Positions 1 through 9,312 of a DNA stretch of 64,000 bases are shown here, piece after piece. Source of the DNA: Bradyrhizobium genosp. L. GTDB lineage: Bacteria; Pseudomonadota; Alphaproteobacteria; Rhizobiales; Xanthobacteraceae. Each line of letters begins with the position of its first letter. Within the stretch, counting starts at the first letter, position 1. The position numbers were made by a program, and so were the translations under genes. The notes beneath the pieces were generated by a model. The model was given only the letters and a program-made list of their open reading frames with translations, ran no database searches and was not told the origin of the DNA. The stretch is taken from positions 5,952,001 through 6,016,000 of the forward strand of contig NZ_CP061378.1 in the NCBI RefSeq assembly GCF_015624485.1, given 5' to 3'.

Positions 1-110
1 TTCAGCGAATGCCCTCGAACGCGCCGCGCGCTCGGCGCGACTGATGGGCGATGGGTAACACTGCAACCGCGCCACGACAGAGCTCAACGCGCATCCAAAG
101 GAGAAAGACC

Positions 111-332
111 ATGTTTCGCAAACTGACCCTCGCAATCGCCACTGCCGCCACCCTCGGTGCCGCCGCGCTGGCTCCGACCGCCGCTTCCGCCAAGCCGTTC
201 TTCTTTCATCCGCACCACTTCTGGGGCGGCCCCGGCATCGCCGTCGGCTTCGTCGACAGTGGCTGCTACGCCACCCGCCTGGTGCTGACGCCCTACGGCT
301 ATCGCTATCGCACCGTGAACGTCTGCTACTGA
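111..332 (+). CDS. Small secreted protein with C-terminal TPYG/VNVC motif
   Basis: A 73-residue protein of unknown function. Residues 1 to about 27 form a clear Sec signal peptide (Met-Phe-Arg-Lys, hydrophobic core, ending Ala-Ser-Ala). The mature part is only about 45 residues, rich in His, Phe and Gly, and ends in a two-cysteine block, GCYATRLVLTPYGYRYRTVN followed by VCY. The ATG at 111 is chosen because AAGGAGAAAG precedes it at good spacing; an in-frame ATG at 51 has no such site and would bury the signal peptide. The same C-terminal block closes the Gly/His-rich protein at 46592-47044, so this appears to be a small exported family. A strong terminator follows, so it is probably monocistronic. 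Confidence 0.75.
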   Translation: MFRKLTLAIATAATLGAAALAPTAASAKPFFFHPHHFWGGPGIAVGFVDSGCYATRLVLTPYGYRYRTVNVCY

Positions 333-368
333 TCGAACCCCGATCGAATCCTGCGGTTCGATCGAAAC

Positions 369-400
369 GCCCCGGCCGCCGACGCGGTCGGGGCTTTTCG
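369..400 (+). terminator. Rho-independent terminator
   Basis: An 11-bp GC-rich stem (369-379 with 384-394, one G-T pair) with a four-base CGAC loop is followed by CTTTTCG. It lies 37 bases after the stop of the small secreted protein and before the sulfite dehydrogenase operon. Confidence 0.8.
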
Positions 401-564
401 TTGCTGCGACGCGAAGCCGGTGGACGCTGCGAAAGCTCAATTGACTCGGCCATCCCCGGTGCGACATTTGCACCTCGCGCGCACTCCATGATGCGACGGC
501 GCGCGAGCCAGGCGGGTGTGGTGGTGACCAGCTCGCGACAAAGAACAGCTTCGGAGGAAGCGGA

Positions 565-1764
565 ATGCTCGATCGACGAGACTTGATGAAGCGCGCCGGC
601 ATGGCCGCTTTGGTGACGGGGCTGGGATCACGCGGCGCATTCGCGCTCGACACGGTGACCTTGCCGATTGGCAATGGCGAACGGCCGCTGGTGCGCTATC
701 CGCAGAAGCGCCCGTTGATCGGCCTCACCAGCCGGCCGCCGCAACTGGAAACGCCGTTCGCGATTTTCAATGACGGCCCGCTGACGCCGAACAACGCCTT
801 CTTCGTCCGCTATCACCTCGCCGGCATTCCCTACAATCTCGATCCCGATACCTTCACGCTCGAGATCAAGGGCAAGGTCGACAAGCCGCTCAAGCTCTCG
901 CTGAAGGACATCAGGAAGATGAAGGCGACCGAGCTCGTCGCCGTCAACCAGTGCTCCGGCAACAGCCGCGGCTTCTTCAATCCGCGCGTCGCCGGCGGCC
1001 AGCTCGGCAACGGCGCGATGGGCTGCGCGCGCTGGCACGGCGTGCCGCTGAAGACCGTGCTCGACATGGCGGGCGTGCAGGTCGGCGCCAAACAGGTGAC
1101 GTTCGGCGGCATGGACGGCCCGGTGATGGAGACGACACCCGATTTCGTCAAGGCGCTCGACATCGACCATGCGCGCGACGGCGAGGTGATGCTGGCCTAT
1201 GGCATGAACGGCGACGACCTGCCGTTCCTCAACGGCTTCCCGCTCCGCCTCGTGGTGCCCGGCTATTACGGCACCTATTGGGTGAAGCACCTCAACGAGA
1301 TCAACGTGATCGACAGCGTGTTCGACGGTTTCTGGATGAAGTCCGCCTACCGGATTCCGGATACGCCCAACAACGCGGTCGAGCCCGGCACCGCGCCGAA
1401 GGCGACGATCCCGATCAACCGCTTCACGGTGCGCTCCTTCATCACCAGCATCGCCGACGGCGGCAAGCTGAAGGCCGGCCGCACTTTGCTGCGCGGCATC
1501 GCCTTCGACGGCGGCAAGGGCATCAAGGAGGTCACGGTCTCGACCGACGGCGGCAAGAGTTGGACGCCGGCCAAGCTCGGCAGGGATCACGGCAATTACG
1601 CGTTCCGCGAATGGAAGCTGAAGGTCAGGCTCGCGGCTGGATCGTATGACCTGAAAGTGCGCGCCACCAACAATGCCGGCGACACCCAGCCAATGGATCC
1701 GCTGTGGAATCCGGCCGGGTATCTGCGCAATGTCGTCGAAACCGTGCACGTCACGGCGGCGTGA
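565..1764 (+). CDS. sorA: Sulfite dehydrogenase molybdopterin subunit (SorA type)
   Basis: A 399-residue periplasmic molybdopterin enzyme of the sulfite oxidase family that oxidises sulfite to sulfate and passes electrons to cytochrome c. The N-terminus MLDRRDLMKRAGMAALVTG is a plausible Tat signal (RRDLMK). The Mo-binding domain follows, with the expected cysteine ligand at about residue 130 (VNQCSGNSRGFF) and an arginine in FFVRYH near 82. The C-terminal third is the Ig-like dimerisation domain (VSTDGGKSW, WNPAGYLRN). There is no haem domain, as in SorA. GGAGGAAG precedes the ATG. The cytochrome subunit starts 12 bases downstream, which is the SorAB arrangement. Confidence in the family is high; the physiological substrate is inferred. 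Confidence 0.93.
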   Translation: MLDRRDLMKRAGMAALVTGLGSRGAFALDTVTLPIGNGERPLVRYPQKRPLIGLTSRPPQLETPFAIFNDGPLTPNNAFFVRYHLAGIPYNLDPDTFTLEIKGKVDKPLKLSLKDIRKMKATELVAVNQCSGNSRGFFNPRVAGGQLGNGAMGCARWHGVPLKTVLDMAGVQVGAKQVTFGGMDGPVMETTPDFVKALDIDHARDGEVMLAYGMNGDDLPFLNGFPLRLVVPGYYGTYWVKHLNEINVIDSVFDGFWMKSAYRIPDTPNNAVEPGTAPKATIPINRFTVRSFITSIADGGKLKAGRTLLRGIAFDGGKGIKEVTVSTDGGKSWTPAKLGRDHGNYAFREWKLKVRLAAGSYDLKVRATNNAGDTQPMDPLWNPAGYLRNVVETVHVTAA

Positions 1765-1776
1765 GGAGACGCATCC

Positions 1777-2088
1777 ATGACATTCAACCTGCTCCCCACT
1801 TTCGCTGCGATCGCCACGCTCTCGATCGCCGCAGCCATGGCCGCGCCGGTGAACTACACGCTCCCCGAGGAGACCGCGTCGTTCAAGCCCGGCCCCAATC
1901 TCGAAATCGTGCAGAACAACTGCACCGCCTGCCACTCGGCCGACTACATCAAGACCCAGCCGCAGGGCGAGAAGTTCAAGAAGGATTTTTGGCAGGCCGA
2001 GGTAACCAAGATGATCAAGGTCTACGGCGCGCCGATCGACAATGCCGACGTCGGCAAGATCGTCGAGTATCTCGCCGCGACGTATTGA
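1777..2088 (+). CDS. sorB: Sulfite dehydrogenase cytochrome c subunit (SorB type)
   Basis: A 103-residue exported mono-haem cytochrome c, the electron-accepting partner of SorA. A signal peptide covers residues 1 to about 23 (ending AMAAP). The single haem motif is CTACH at 49-53. The distal axial ligand is probably the methionine in VTKMIKVYG, and the C-terminal helix has the usual IVEYLA pattern. GAGGAGAC stands before the ATG and the gene follows sorA by 12 bases, so the two are co-transcribed. No obvious terminator follows; the next 247 bases lead into the cold-shock gene. Confidence 0.93.
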   Translation: MTFNLLPTFAAIATLSIAAAMAAPVNYTLPEETASFKPGPNLEIVQNNCTACHSADYIKTQPQGEKFKKDFWQAEVTKMIKVYGAPIDNADVGKIVEYLAATY

Positions 2089-2335
2089 GGCTTCCAGCGA
2101 CGCGGGAACGCTCGTCCGGCCGCACCGGAACAGACGATTTTGCACTGCATCAATTGACCAGGAAACAGGCAGATCGGCATCCAGGTCACACAAATCCGGG
2201 CGTTTCTTGCCGAAAACACACCCTCGTTTGATCTACCCAGCTTTTTTCAAACTGCTATCCTGTCCGGCACAGACAGGTCGGTTTGTGCGGGGACCGGCGG
2301 GTCTGCTTTCGATTGATTCCGCGGAGACGACTGGA

Positions 2336-2536
2336 ATGCCCAAAGGTACAGTGAAGTGGTTCAACCCGACGAAGGGTTATGGCTTTATCCAGCCCGCATC
2401 GGGCGGCAAGGACATTTTCGTGCATATTTCAGCGGTTCAGAAGGCTGGTCTTCAGTCCCTGAACGAAGGCCAGTCGGTCGAATACGAAGAGATCGCAAAT
2501 CGCGGCAAGACTTCGGCTGAGAACCTGAAGGTCTAG
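2336..2536 (+). CDS. cspA: Cold-shock domain protein
   Basis: A 66-residue single cold-shock domain (OB fold) protein, a cytoplasmic RNA/ssDNA chaperone. Both nucleic-acid-binding motifs are present: RNP1 as KGYGFIQP and RNP2 as DIFVHISAV, with the conserved VKWFNPTKG start. The ATG at 2336 gives exactly the family length; the open frame continues upstream to 2042 but that extension is not cold-shock sequence. The 247-base stretch before it holds no other gene and probably contains the promoter and a long 5' leader, common for csp genes. No cold-box element was identified. Confidence 0.93.
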   Translation: MPKGTVKWFNPTKGYGFIQPASGGKDIFVHISAVQKAGLQSLNEGQSVEYEEIANRGKTSAENLKV

Positions 2537-2561
2537 CGCTCCAACGCCAGACGACACGGCG

Positions 2562-2586
2562 CACTCTCGGAGGTTATCCGGGAGTG
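2562..2586 (+). terminator. Possible terminator hairpin after csp
   Basis: CACTCTCGGA (2562-2571) pairs with TCCGGGAGTG (2577-2586) across a five-base loop, with one G-T pair. It has no T-run, so termination may be weak or factor-dependent. It sits 26 bases past the stop codon and before the convergent TPR gene. Confidence 0.45.
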
Positions 2587-2672
2587 AGGACCGAGCCAGC
2601 AATCAAGACATCGTGACGTTCGGCGGAGCGGCGAGTGTCGGCGCGTGCCGCCAACGATGACATTCGTGAACG

Positions 2673-4727
2673 TCACAGGCAGGTGCCACTCTGGCCCGAG
2701 CCGCACGGCACCTTCTTCGACAATTCCTGGATCTTGCGCCTGGACTCCGCCTGCGCCAGCACGTCGAACACGCTTCCCGGCGCAAGCTGCGTGGCCTTGC
2801 GGAAATCGTCCGTCGCCTTGCCCGGATCGTTGAGGGCCTCGTGCGCCTTGGCCCGTGCGAACAGGCTCTCCACCGTCTCCTTCTGCGCGATCGCACGATC
2901 GAGATCCGCGACCGCCTTGGCGTAGTCGTGCTGCGCCGACCAGGCGATACCGCGCAGCGTCAGCGCTTCGTGATAGTCCGGCCGGCTCGCCAGCACGAAA
3001 TCGAGATCCTTCATCGCGTCATCGGTCTTCTTCAGACCGAGATAGGCCCGCGCCCGCAGCACATGCGCGAAGGGATCGTTCGGCACCTTGCCGACGATCT
3101 GGTCGAACGCGACGACGGCCCGGTCATATTGCGCCGAGGTCAGCATCGCGAGCGCACGGCCGAGCTGCGCCGTGGGATTGCCGGGGTTGCGCTCCAGCAC
3201 GGCGTTGATGTCGACGAGCCCCTCGTCGGTGCGGCCCTTGAGCAGCAGTTCCAGTCCGCGCCAGGATCTCGCCAGCAGATTGCCCGGTGCGAGCGCCAGC
3301 GCCTGGTCGAAATCCAGCAGCGCCTTGTCGATCCGGTTCAGGCTGACATTGGCGAGCCCGCGCTCGGTGAAGGCCAGCGACTCCTTGGCGTTGAGCGCGA
3401 TCGATCGATCGAAGTCGGCGAGCGCGTCCTGCACCTTGCCGGTGCTGGCCTTGGCCATGCCGCGCCCGAGATAGGCCAGCGAATTGTTCTGATCGAGCGC
3501 GATCGCGCGGTTGGCATCGGCCGTGGCGCCATCGAACTGCCGGATCCCCGCCAGGGTGATCGAACGGAAGGCAAGCAATTGCGCGTCGTCCGGCTTCTGC
3601 CGGAGCAGATCGTCGAGGTCGTTGCGCGCCTCGGCAAGCCGATTGAGCCGCCAATAGGCCAGCACCCGCAGCCGCAACGCCGCTCCGTTGTGCGGATCGC
3701 CGCTCAGCAGCTGGTTGAGGCCAGCGAGGGCGCCTGCAAAGTTGCCCTGGGCGATCGACTGCTTCGCCTGCTCGATCTGCTGGCTGACGGCCGGCGTCGG
3801 CTGCGCTGTCGATGGAGCCGGCGTTGCCTGCGGCGAGACGGCCGTGCCGGACTTGGCAAGCTCGGTCTGCATTGCGACCGCCTGCTGGCGCTGCTGCTGC
3901 ACCTCCTTGTTGTCAGGGACGAACGTCAGGAGCTTGTCGAAATCGGCAATCGCACGCGCGTAGTCCCCCTTGGCGCTGTAGAGCTGGGCGCGAGCGAAAT
4001 AGGCGCCGCGCTCGGTCTGCGGCGCCTGCGCGATCGCGCGGGAGAAATCCACGATCGCAGGCTCGATGTCGCCCTTGCGGCGATAGGCCTGGCCGCGCCA
4101 GTAGAACGCGCCCTGCGTATTCGGATTGATGGCAAGGGCGGTGTTGAGGTCGGTCAGCGCGGCATCGAGCTGCCCGGTTTCGACATTGACCCGCGCCCGC
4201 CCGACATGGGCTACGGCAAGATCCTGCTTCAGCGTAATCGCCTGATCATAATCGACGAGCGCATCCGGCCAGGCGCGCTGGTCGGCGCGCAGATTGCCGC
4301 GCGCCACGAAGACGAAGGCGTTTTTCGGTTCGAGTTCGACCGCGCGGTCGAGGTCGGCCCGTGCCTGGTCGAGCTTGCCCTGATGCTGCCGCGCATAGCC
4401 GCGCGAGAGCAGCGCAGCGATGAATTGCGGGTTCAGCTGCAGCGCTGCGTCAGCATCAGCCGCCGCTGCGTCGAACTTGCCATGGTTGTTGTAGAACCGC
4501 GCGCGGCCCGCAAAGGCCTTGACGCGGTCGTCGGCCGGCCGCGCCGCATCGTTGACGATGGCCGAACAGGCGGCCTCGGTCTTGTCGGCGGTCTGCCCGT
4601 TGCAATCCTCGAGATCGCCCGCCCGCGCCGCGCCAATGGCTGCGGACATCAACAGCGCGATCGCCGGCAACAGGCGGCGGCCGATGTTGCAGATCACGGC
4701 ATCAGCGCAGATCGGGTGAAACCGCAT
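2673..4727 (-). CDS. Large exported tetratricopeptide-repeat protein
   Basis: A 684-residue protein built almost wholly of TPR repeats, with the 34-residue pattern (A..D...A..L.P....A...RG) recurring more than a dozen times. The N-terminus is a signal peptide or anchor of about 36 residues (basic GRR, hydrophobic LLPAIALLMSAAIGA, then ARA), so the repeats should lie in the periplasm. A Pro/Ala/Thr/Gln-rich linker near residues 290-310 splits the TPR array into two blocks. No enzyme domain is visible, so it is probably a scaffold. The ATG at 4727 is kept because it precedes the signal peptide; the Shine-Dalgarno is weak. The nearest same-strand gene is 96 bases upstream and unrelated. Confidence 0.8.
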   Translation of the reverse strand: MRFHPICADAVICNIGRRLLPAIALLMSAAIGAARAGDLEDCNGQTADKTEAACSAIVNDAARPADDRVKAFAGRARFYNNHGKFDAAAADADAALQLNPQFIAALLSRGYARQHQGKLDQARADLDRAVELEPKNAFVFVARGNLRADQRAWPDALVDYDQAITLKQDLAVAHVGRARVNVETGQLDAALTDLNTALAINPNTQGAFYWRGQAYRRKGDIEPAIVDFSRAIAQAPQTERGAYFARAQLYSAKGDYARAIADFDKLLTFVPDNKEVQQQRQQAVAMQTELAKSGTAVSPQATPAPSTAQPTPAVSQQIEQAKQSIAQGNFAGALAGLNQLLSGDPHNGAALRLRVLAYWRLNRLAEARNDLDDLLRQKPDDAQLLAFRSITLAGIRQFDGATADANRAIALDQNNSLAYLGRGMAKASTGKVQDALADFDRSIALNAKESLAFTERGLANVSLNRIDKALLDFDQALALAPGNLLARSWRGLELLLKGRTDEGLVDINAVLERNPGNPTAQLGRALAMLTSAQYDRAVVAFDQIVGKVPNDPFAHVLRARAYLGLKKTDDAMKDLDFVLASRPDYHEALTLRGIAWSAQHDYAKAVADLDRAIAQKETVESLFARAKAHEALNDPGKATDDFRKATQLAPGSVFDVLAQAESRRKIQELSKKVPCGSGQSGTCL

Positions 4728-4823
4728 GTCGTAACCCCGGCGATTGGCTGGAAGCTCCGGCTATCCCTGCAGTCAACGCTTCAGACGCCTTGCGGTGCCA
4801 GCCCCACGGCGGCAGGCCACCGT

Positions 4824-5474
4824 TCAATCTTCCGTCACCCATTTCGTGACGGTCATCACGTCGGGCGGCTGCAAATAGCCGCGCGGCCAGAGATCGACCA
4901 CCCATTCCACCTTGGTGGCACGCTCGACCAGCACGGCGGTGTTGTGCGGCGTCTGCCCCAGCGAGAACCCGCGGTAGTGGGGATCGCCGACGTCGTGAAA
5001 CCTGAACAGGTTCCACATCTGCATCACCAGCATCAGGCTCGTGGTGTTGCGGGTGATATCCCAGCAATCGTAGTTGTGACTGTCATCGTTGGCCCGGAAG
5101 TCGGCCTTCGCGACGCGCTTGCTGGTGCCGAGGATCGGCCCCATGCGGCGGTCGAACCAGATCACCGCCTTCTGCATCGCCGCGCGCTCGGCGGCTGCGT
5201 TGGCGCGGCCACCGGCCATGATCCGGGTCAACGCCGCCCTGTCGCCCGCGGTGAAATCGAGCATCACGCGGCGCCGGCAGACGAAGCTGTAGCAGACCGT
5301 CATCTGGCTTGCGGTCGGCGGATAGATCGAGACCGAGGTGTAGAGCTGGGCCTGGCCGGAGCTGAGCTCGGCGGCGGAGGCAGACCAGGTCGACAGCAGC
5401 GCCAGCATGGCACCACCCAGAACACCGGCAAATCCGGTCCGCCGCGCTCGTTTCCGCTGATCGGTGTCAGTCAT
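4824..5474 (-). CDS. Secreted protein of unknown function
   Basis: A 216-residue protein I do not recognise. From the ATG at 5474 it has a basic N-region (KRARRTG), a hydrophobic stretch (GVLGGAMLALLSTWSASA) and a likely cleavage after SASA, so export is likely. The mature part has two nearby cysteines (VCYSFVCRRR), a DCWDITRNT segment and a C-terminus rich in Trp and Val (KVEWVVDLWPRGY). The open frame extends to 5552, but that start would place a long polar stretch ahead of the signal peptide. It lies between the TPR gene and putR on the same strand. No catalytic signature was seen. Confidence 0.65.
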   Translation of the reverse strand: MTDTDQRKRARRTGFAGVLGGAMLALLSTWSASAAELSSGQAQLYTSVSIYPPTASQMTVCYSFVCRRRVMLDFTAGDRAALTRIMAGGRANAAAERAAMQKAVIWFDRRMGPILGTSKRVAKADFRANDDSHNYDCWDITRNTTSLMLVMQMWNLFRFHDVGDPHYRGFSLGQTPHNTAVLVERATKVEWVVDLWPRGYLQPPDVMTVTKWVTED

Positions 5475-5564
5475 GATCCCTGCCCCACTGCAAGCAGGAT
5501 TAACGTGGGTCGACAGCGATGCCAATACGCCGGGCGCATGGCTGTGGATCACATCCGGCGGATG

Positions 5565-6029
5565 TCAGCCGACCGGCAGCGGCGCGTCGCGCTTGACCTC
5601 CTCCATCACGGCATAGGTGCGGGTCTCACGCACGCCAGGCAGTGCCAGCAGGGTCTCGCCAAGAAACCGGCGATAGGCGGTCATGTTGGCGAGGCGCGCC
5701 TTGACCAGATAGTCGAAGCCGCCGGCCACCATGTGGCACTCCAGCACTTCCGGCGCGGTCTGGACCGCCTTTGCGAATTTCTCGAACACGTCGGGCGTGG
5801 TCTTGTCGAGCAGCACCTCGACGAACACCAGCAGACCGAGCCCAAGCCGGTGCGGATTGAGCCGCGCGCCATAGCCTTCGACAAAGCCGTCGCGCTGCAA
5901 TCGCTTCAGCCGCTCGCCCGCCGACGTCGGCGACAGACCGATGCGCTCGGCCAGCTCCACATTGGCGATCCGGCCATCCCCTTGCAGGATCGAGAGGATT
6001 TTGCGGTCAATCTTATCGATGTCCGTCAT
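5565..6029 (-). CDS. putR: Lrp/AsnC-family regulator of proline catabolism
   Basis: A 154-residue Lrp/AsnC transcription factor. Residues 1-60 form the winged HTH (DRKILSILQGDGRIANVELAERIGLSPTS) and the remainder is the RAM/AsnC ligand-binding domain (VEGYGARLNP, ECHMVAGGFDYLVKA, RETRTYAVM). It is divergent from putA with 115 bases between the starts, the standard arrangement for the proline-responsive activator PutR in Rhizobiales. Proline is the inferred co-inducer and PutA the inferred target; only the family and the position are seen directly. Confidence 0.88.
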   Translation of the reverse strand: MTDIDKIDRKILSILQGDGRIANVELAERIGLSPTSAGERLKRLQRDGFVEGYGARLNPHRLGLGLLVFVEVLLDKTTPDVFEKFAKAVQTAPEVLECHMVAGGFDYLVKARLANMTAYRRFLGETLLALPGVRETRTYAVMEEVKRDAPLPVG

Positions 6030-6068
6030 ATGTCTGGTTATCTCTGATATCTACCTTATTTTCTAAGG

Positions 6069-6084
6069 CAAATGTGCTAATTTG
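6069..6084. promoter_or_regulatory. Candidate Lrp-type operator between putR and putA
   Basis: CAAAT-GTGCTA-ATTTG is a 16-bp interrupted palindrome with perfect five-base arms. It sits in the unusually AT-rich middle of the 115-base divergent intergenic region, about 60 bases before putA and 40 before putR. Lrp-type proteins bind AT-rich dyads of about this size, so it is a candidate PutR site. Binding is inference. Confidence 0.5.
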
Positions 6085-6144
6085 TCTATCGAACCACGGT
6101 CCGTGAGCGCGTAGGTGTTCCCGCGAAACCCCTGAGGAACCGCC

Positions 6145-9100
6145 ATGCCTGACCCGTCACCCGCCCCTCCCTTATTCAGCCCGCCTTACGCGGCTGATGA
6201 CGCTGCCATCGCGGGCCGCCTGCTGCGGGAGGCCAGGCTCGGCGCGGAGCGGGAGACGCGGATCGATCGCACCGCGACGCGGCTGATCGAGGCGATCAGG
6301 GCGAACGACGATCCGCTCGGCGGGGTCGAGGACATGCTGCGGGAATTCGCGCTGTCGACCAAGGAGGGGCTGGCGCTGATGGTGCTGGCGGAGGCACTGC
6401 TGCGGGTGCCCGACGCGCGCACCGCCGACCAATTCATCGAGGACAAGCTCGGCCAGGGCGACTTCATCAATCACGAGACCCGATCGAGCGCGTTCCTGGT
6501 CAACGCCTCGGCCTGGGCGCTCGGCGTCTCGGCCCGTGTGATCAAGCCCGGCGAGACGCCGCAAGGCACCATCGGGCGGCTGACCAAACGGCTCGGCGCG
6601 CCGGCGGTGCGCGCGGCGACGCGGCAGGCGATGCGGCTGATGGGCAGCCATTTCGTGCTCGGCGAGACCATCGAAGCGGCACTCGCGCGCGCGCAATCGC
6701 ATGCGGCACGCACCTCGCGCTACTCCTTCGACATGCTCGGCGAAGGCGCGCGCACCGCCAGTGACGCGCAGCGCTATTTCGAATCCTATGCAAGTGCGAT
6801 CGAGGCGATCGGCAAGGCCGCAGGAAGCCGGCCCCTGCCCGACCGACCCGGCATTTCCGTCAAACTCTCGGCGCTGCATCCGCGGTTCGAGGCGGTCAGC
6901 CGTGCGCGCGTGATGCGCGAGCTGGTGCCGCTTCTGGTCGACCTGGCGCGCCGCGCCAAGGCGTTCGAGCTGAATTTCACCGTCGATGCCGAGGAAGCCG
7001 ATCGGCTCGAGCTGTCGCTCGATGTGATTGCCGCGGCGTTCGCCGATCCGTCGCTCGCCGGCTGGAGCGGCTTCGGCCTCGCGATCCAGGCGTATCAGAA
7101 GCGCGCCACTGAGGTGATCGAATACGTCGATGCGCTTGCGCGCAGCCTCGACCGCCGAATGATGGTGCGGCTGGTCAAGGGCGCCTACTGGGACACCGAG
7201 ATCAAGCGCGCGCAGGAGCGCGGCCTCGACGGCTATCCGGTGTTCACCCGCAAGGCGATGACCGATTTGAACTACGTCGCCTGCGCGCAAAAACTGCTGG
7301 CGGCGCGGCCGCGGCTCTTCCCGCAATTCGCGACCCACAACGCGCTGACGGTCGCAACCATCCTCGAACTATCAGACGATTCCAACAGCTTTGAATTCCA
7401 GCGCCTGCACGGCATGGGCGAAGCGCTCTATGCGCAGCTCGGCAATGACCGGCCCGAGATCGCTCACCGCACCTACGCGCCGGTCGGCAGCCATCGCGAC
7501 CTGCTAGCCTATCTGGTGCGGCGGCTGCTCGAGAACGGCGCCAACTCCTCCTTTGTCGCGCTCGCGGCGGACAATCGCGTGCCGATCGCGGACCTGTTGC
7601 GCCGCCCGGTCGAGATCATCGGTGCGGACACCAATGCGTCTCATTCCGGAATTCCGCTGCCCGCCGATCTCTATCGGCCGCAGCGCGAGAATTCGCATGG
7701 CATCGAATTCGGCGAGCGGAGCGCGCTCGACCGGCTGATATCGGCGATCGCGATCGAGAAGGCCGCGCCCACCGCGATCGCCGCGGCGACCCCCGCGCAG
7801 GCGGACGCGGCCGTCGTAGCGGCGCGTCGCGGCTTCAAGGCATGGAACGGCACGCCGGCCGCGCGGCGGGCCGACATCCTGAACAAGGCCGCGGAGCTCT
7901 TGGAGCAGCGCCGCGCGCACTTCATCGCGCTGCTCCAGAGCGAAGGCGGCAAGACAATCGATGACGCGCTCTCGGAGCTGCGCGAGGCGGCCGATTTCTG
8001 CCGCTACTATGCCGCGCTCGGGCGCAACTTATTCGGCGAAGCCGAGGCGATGCCCGGACCGACCGGCGAGAGCAACGTGCTGGCGCTGCGCGGCCGCGGC
8101 GCCTTCGTCGCGATCTCACCATGGAATTTTCCGCTGGCGATCTTCCTCGGCCAGGTGACGGCGGCGCTGATGGCCGGCAACGCCGTGGTGGCAAAGCCCG
8201 CCGAGCAGACGCCGCGCATCGCGGCCGAGGCCGTCGCGCTGCTGCATGAGGCGGGCGTGCCGGCGTCCGCATTGCATCTGGTCCAGGGCGACGGCGCGGT
8301 CGGCGCGGCGCTAGTCGCGCATCCTGCCATTGCCGGCGTCGTCTTCACCGGCTCGACCGAAGTGGCGCGCGCGATCAACCGCACGCTGGCGGCCAAGGAC
8401 GGGCCGATCGTGCCGCTGATCGCGGAAACCGGCGGCATCAATGCGATGATCGTCGATGCCACCGCGCTGCCCGAGCAGGTCGCCGACGACGTCGTGATGT
8501 CGGCGTTCCGCTCCGCCGGCCAGCGCTGCTCGGCGCTGCGGCTGCTGTTCGTTCAGGACGACGTCGCCGACCGCATGATCGAGATGATCGCCGGCGCCGC
8601 GCGCGAGTTGAAGATCGGCGATCCCTCAGATCCGTCGACCCATATCGGGCCGGTGATCGACGCCGAGGCCAGGCAGCGGCTGGACGCGCATATAACGCGC
8701 ATGAAAAAGCAAGCGCGCGTGCATTTCGCGGGCGACGCCCCGGCCGGCAATTTCGTCGCGCCGCATATCTTCGAGCTGGCGGCCGCGAGCGAGCTTACCG
8801 AAGAGGTGTTCGGGCCTGTCCTGCATGTCGTGCGCTACCGCGCCGAAAAACTCGGCGAGGTGCTGGCCGCGATCGAGGCGACCGGCTTCGGGCTGACGCT
8901 CGGCATCCACTCCCGCATCGAGGACACCGTCGAGGCCATCGTCGATCGCCTCCAGGTCGGCAACATCTATGTCAACCGCAACATGATCGGCGCGGTCGTC
9001 GGCGTGCAGCCGTTCGGCGGCAGCGGCCTGTCCGGCACCGGCCCCAAGGCCGGCGGCCCGCATTATTTGACGCGGTTTGCCACCGAGCAGACGGTGACCA

Positions 9101-9153
9101 TCAACACCGCGGCGGCCGGCGGCAATGCGGCGCTGATGGCGGGGGTGGAGTAA
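6145..9153 (+). CDS. putA: Bifunctional proline dehydrogenase / L-glutamate-gamma-semialdehyde dehydrogenase
   Basis: A 1002-residue fused enzyme that oxidises proline to glutamate in two steps using FAD then NAD+. The N-terminal half is the PRODH barrel (LVKGAYWDTE near residue 342 and the flavin-binding region ATHNALTV). The C-terminal half is the aldehyde dehydrogenase: substrate/NAD motif ISPWNFPLAI, FTGSTEVAR, catalytic region IAETGG near 760 and the nucleophilic cysteine in GQRCSALR near 793. There is no N-terminal ribbon-helix-helix DNA-binding domain, so this is the minimal PutA of about 1000 residues known from Bradyrhizobium, which explains the separate regulator next door. GAGGAA precedes the ATG. 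Confidence 0.96.
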   Translation: MPDPSPAPPLFSPPYAADDAAIAGRLLREARLGAERETRIDRTATRLIEAIRANDDPLGGVEDMLREFALSTKEGLALMVLAEALLRVPDARTADQFIEDKLGQGDFINHETRSSAFLVNASAWALGVSARVIKPGETPQGTIGRLTKRLGAPAVRAATRQAMRLMGSHFVLGETIEAALARAQSHAARTSRYSFDMLGEGARTASDAQRYFESYASAIEAIGKAAGSRPLPDRPGISVKLSALHPRFEAVSRARVMRELVPLLVDLARRAKAFELNFTVDAEEADRLELSLDVIAAAFADPSLAGWSGFGLAIQAYQKRATEVIEYVDALARSLDRRMMVRLVKGAYWDTEIKRAQERGLDGYPVFTRKAMTDLNYVACAQKLLAARPRLFPQFATHNALTVATILELSDDSNSFEFQRLHGMGEALYAQLGNDRPEIAHRTYAPVGSHRDLLAYLVRRLLENGANSSFVALAADNRVPIADLLRRPVEIIGADTNASHSGIPLPADLYRPQRENSHGIEFGERSALDRLISAIAIEKAAPTAIAAATPAQADAAVVAARRGFKAWNGTPAARRADILNKAAELLEQRRAHFIALLQSEGGKTIDDALSELREAADFCRYYAALGRNLFGEAEAMPGPTGESNVLALRGRGAFVAISPWNFPLAIFLGQVTAALMAGNAVVAKPAEQTPRIAAEAVALLHEAGVPASALHLVQGDGAVGAALVAHPAIAGVVFTGSTEVARAINRTLAAKDGPIVPLIAETGGINAMIVDATALPEQVADDVVMSAFRSAGQRCSALRLLFVQDDVADRMIEMIAGAARELKIGDPSDPSTHIGPVIDAEARQRLDAHITRMKKQARVHFAGDAPAGNFVAPHIFELAAASELTEEVFGPVLHVVRYRAEKLGEVLAAIEATGFGLTLGIHSRIEDTVEAIVDRLQVGNIYVNRNMIGAVVGVQPFGGSGLSGTGPKAGGPHYLTRFATEQTVTINTAAAGGNAALMAGVE

Positions 9154-9155
9154 AC

Positions 9156-9312
9156 TTCTCATCCTCCCCTGGAGGGGGAGGATCGGTTCGCATGCAATGC
9201 GAACCGAGGTGGGGTGGAAGTCTCTCCACCCGAACGCTGCCCGTGTTGAGAGATCACCCCACCCCCGTCTCACATTTCGCTTCGCTCAATGTGAGCCGAC
9301 CCTCTCCCTCCA
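9156..9312. repeat. Dispersed intergenic repeat with internal hairpins, interrupted by an IS
   Basis: This non-coding block after putA contains a perfect 11-bp stem (9183-9193 with 9197-9207), a second stem CTCACATT/AATGTGAG (9269-9276 with 9288-9295), and pyrimidine/purine-rich outer arms. The left arm (CTCATCCTCCCC) finds its partner only beyond the adjacent insertion sequence, as GGGGAGGGTAAG at 10752-10763. The repeat therefore seems to have been split by the IS. Confidence 0.65.

Noticed and set aside
2..193. A 63-residue minus-strand frame at the window start
   Set aside because: Antisense to the small secreted protein's signal peptide; no Shine-Dalgarno and no domain.
2841..6047. A 1068-residue plus-strand open frame
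   Set aside because: It is the antisense of the TPR protein and neighbouring genes; Arg/Gly/Asp-rich composition and no recognisable domain.
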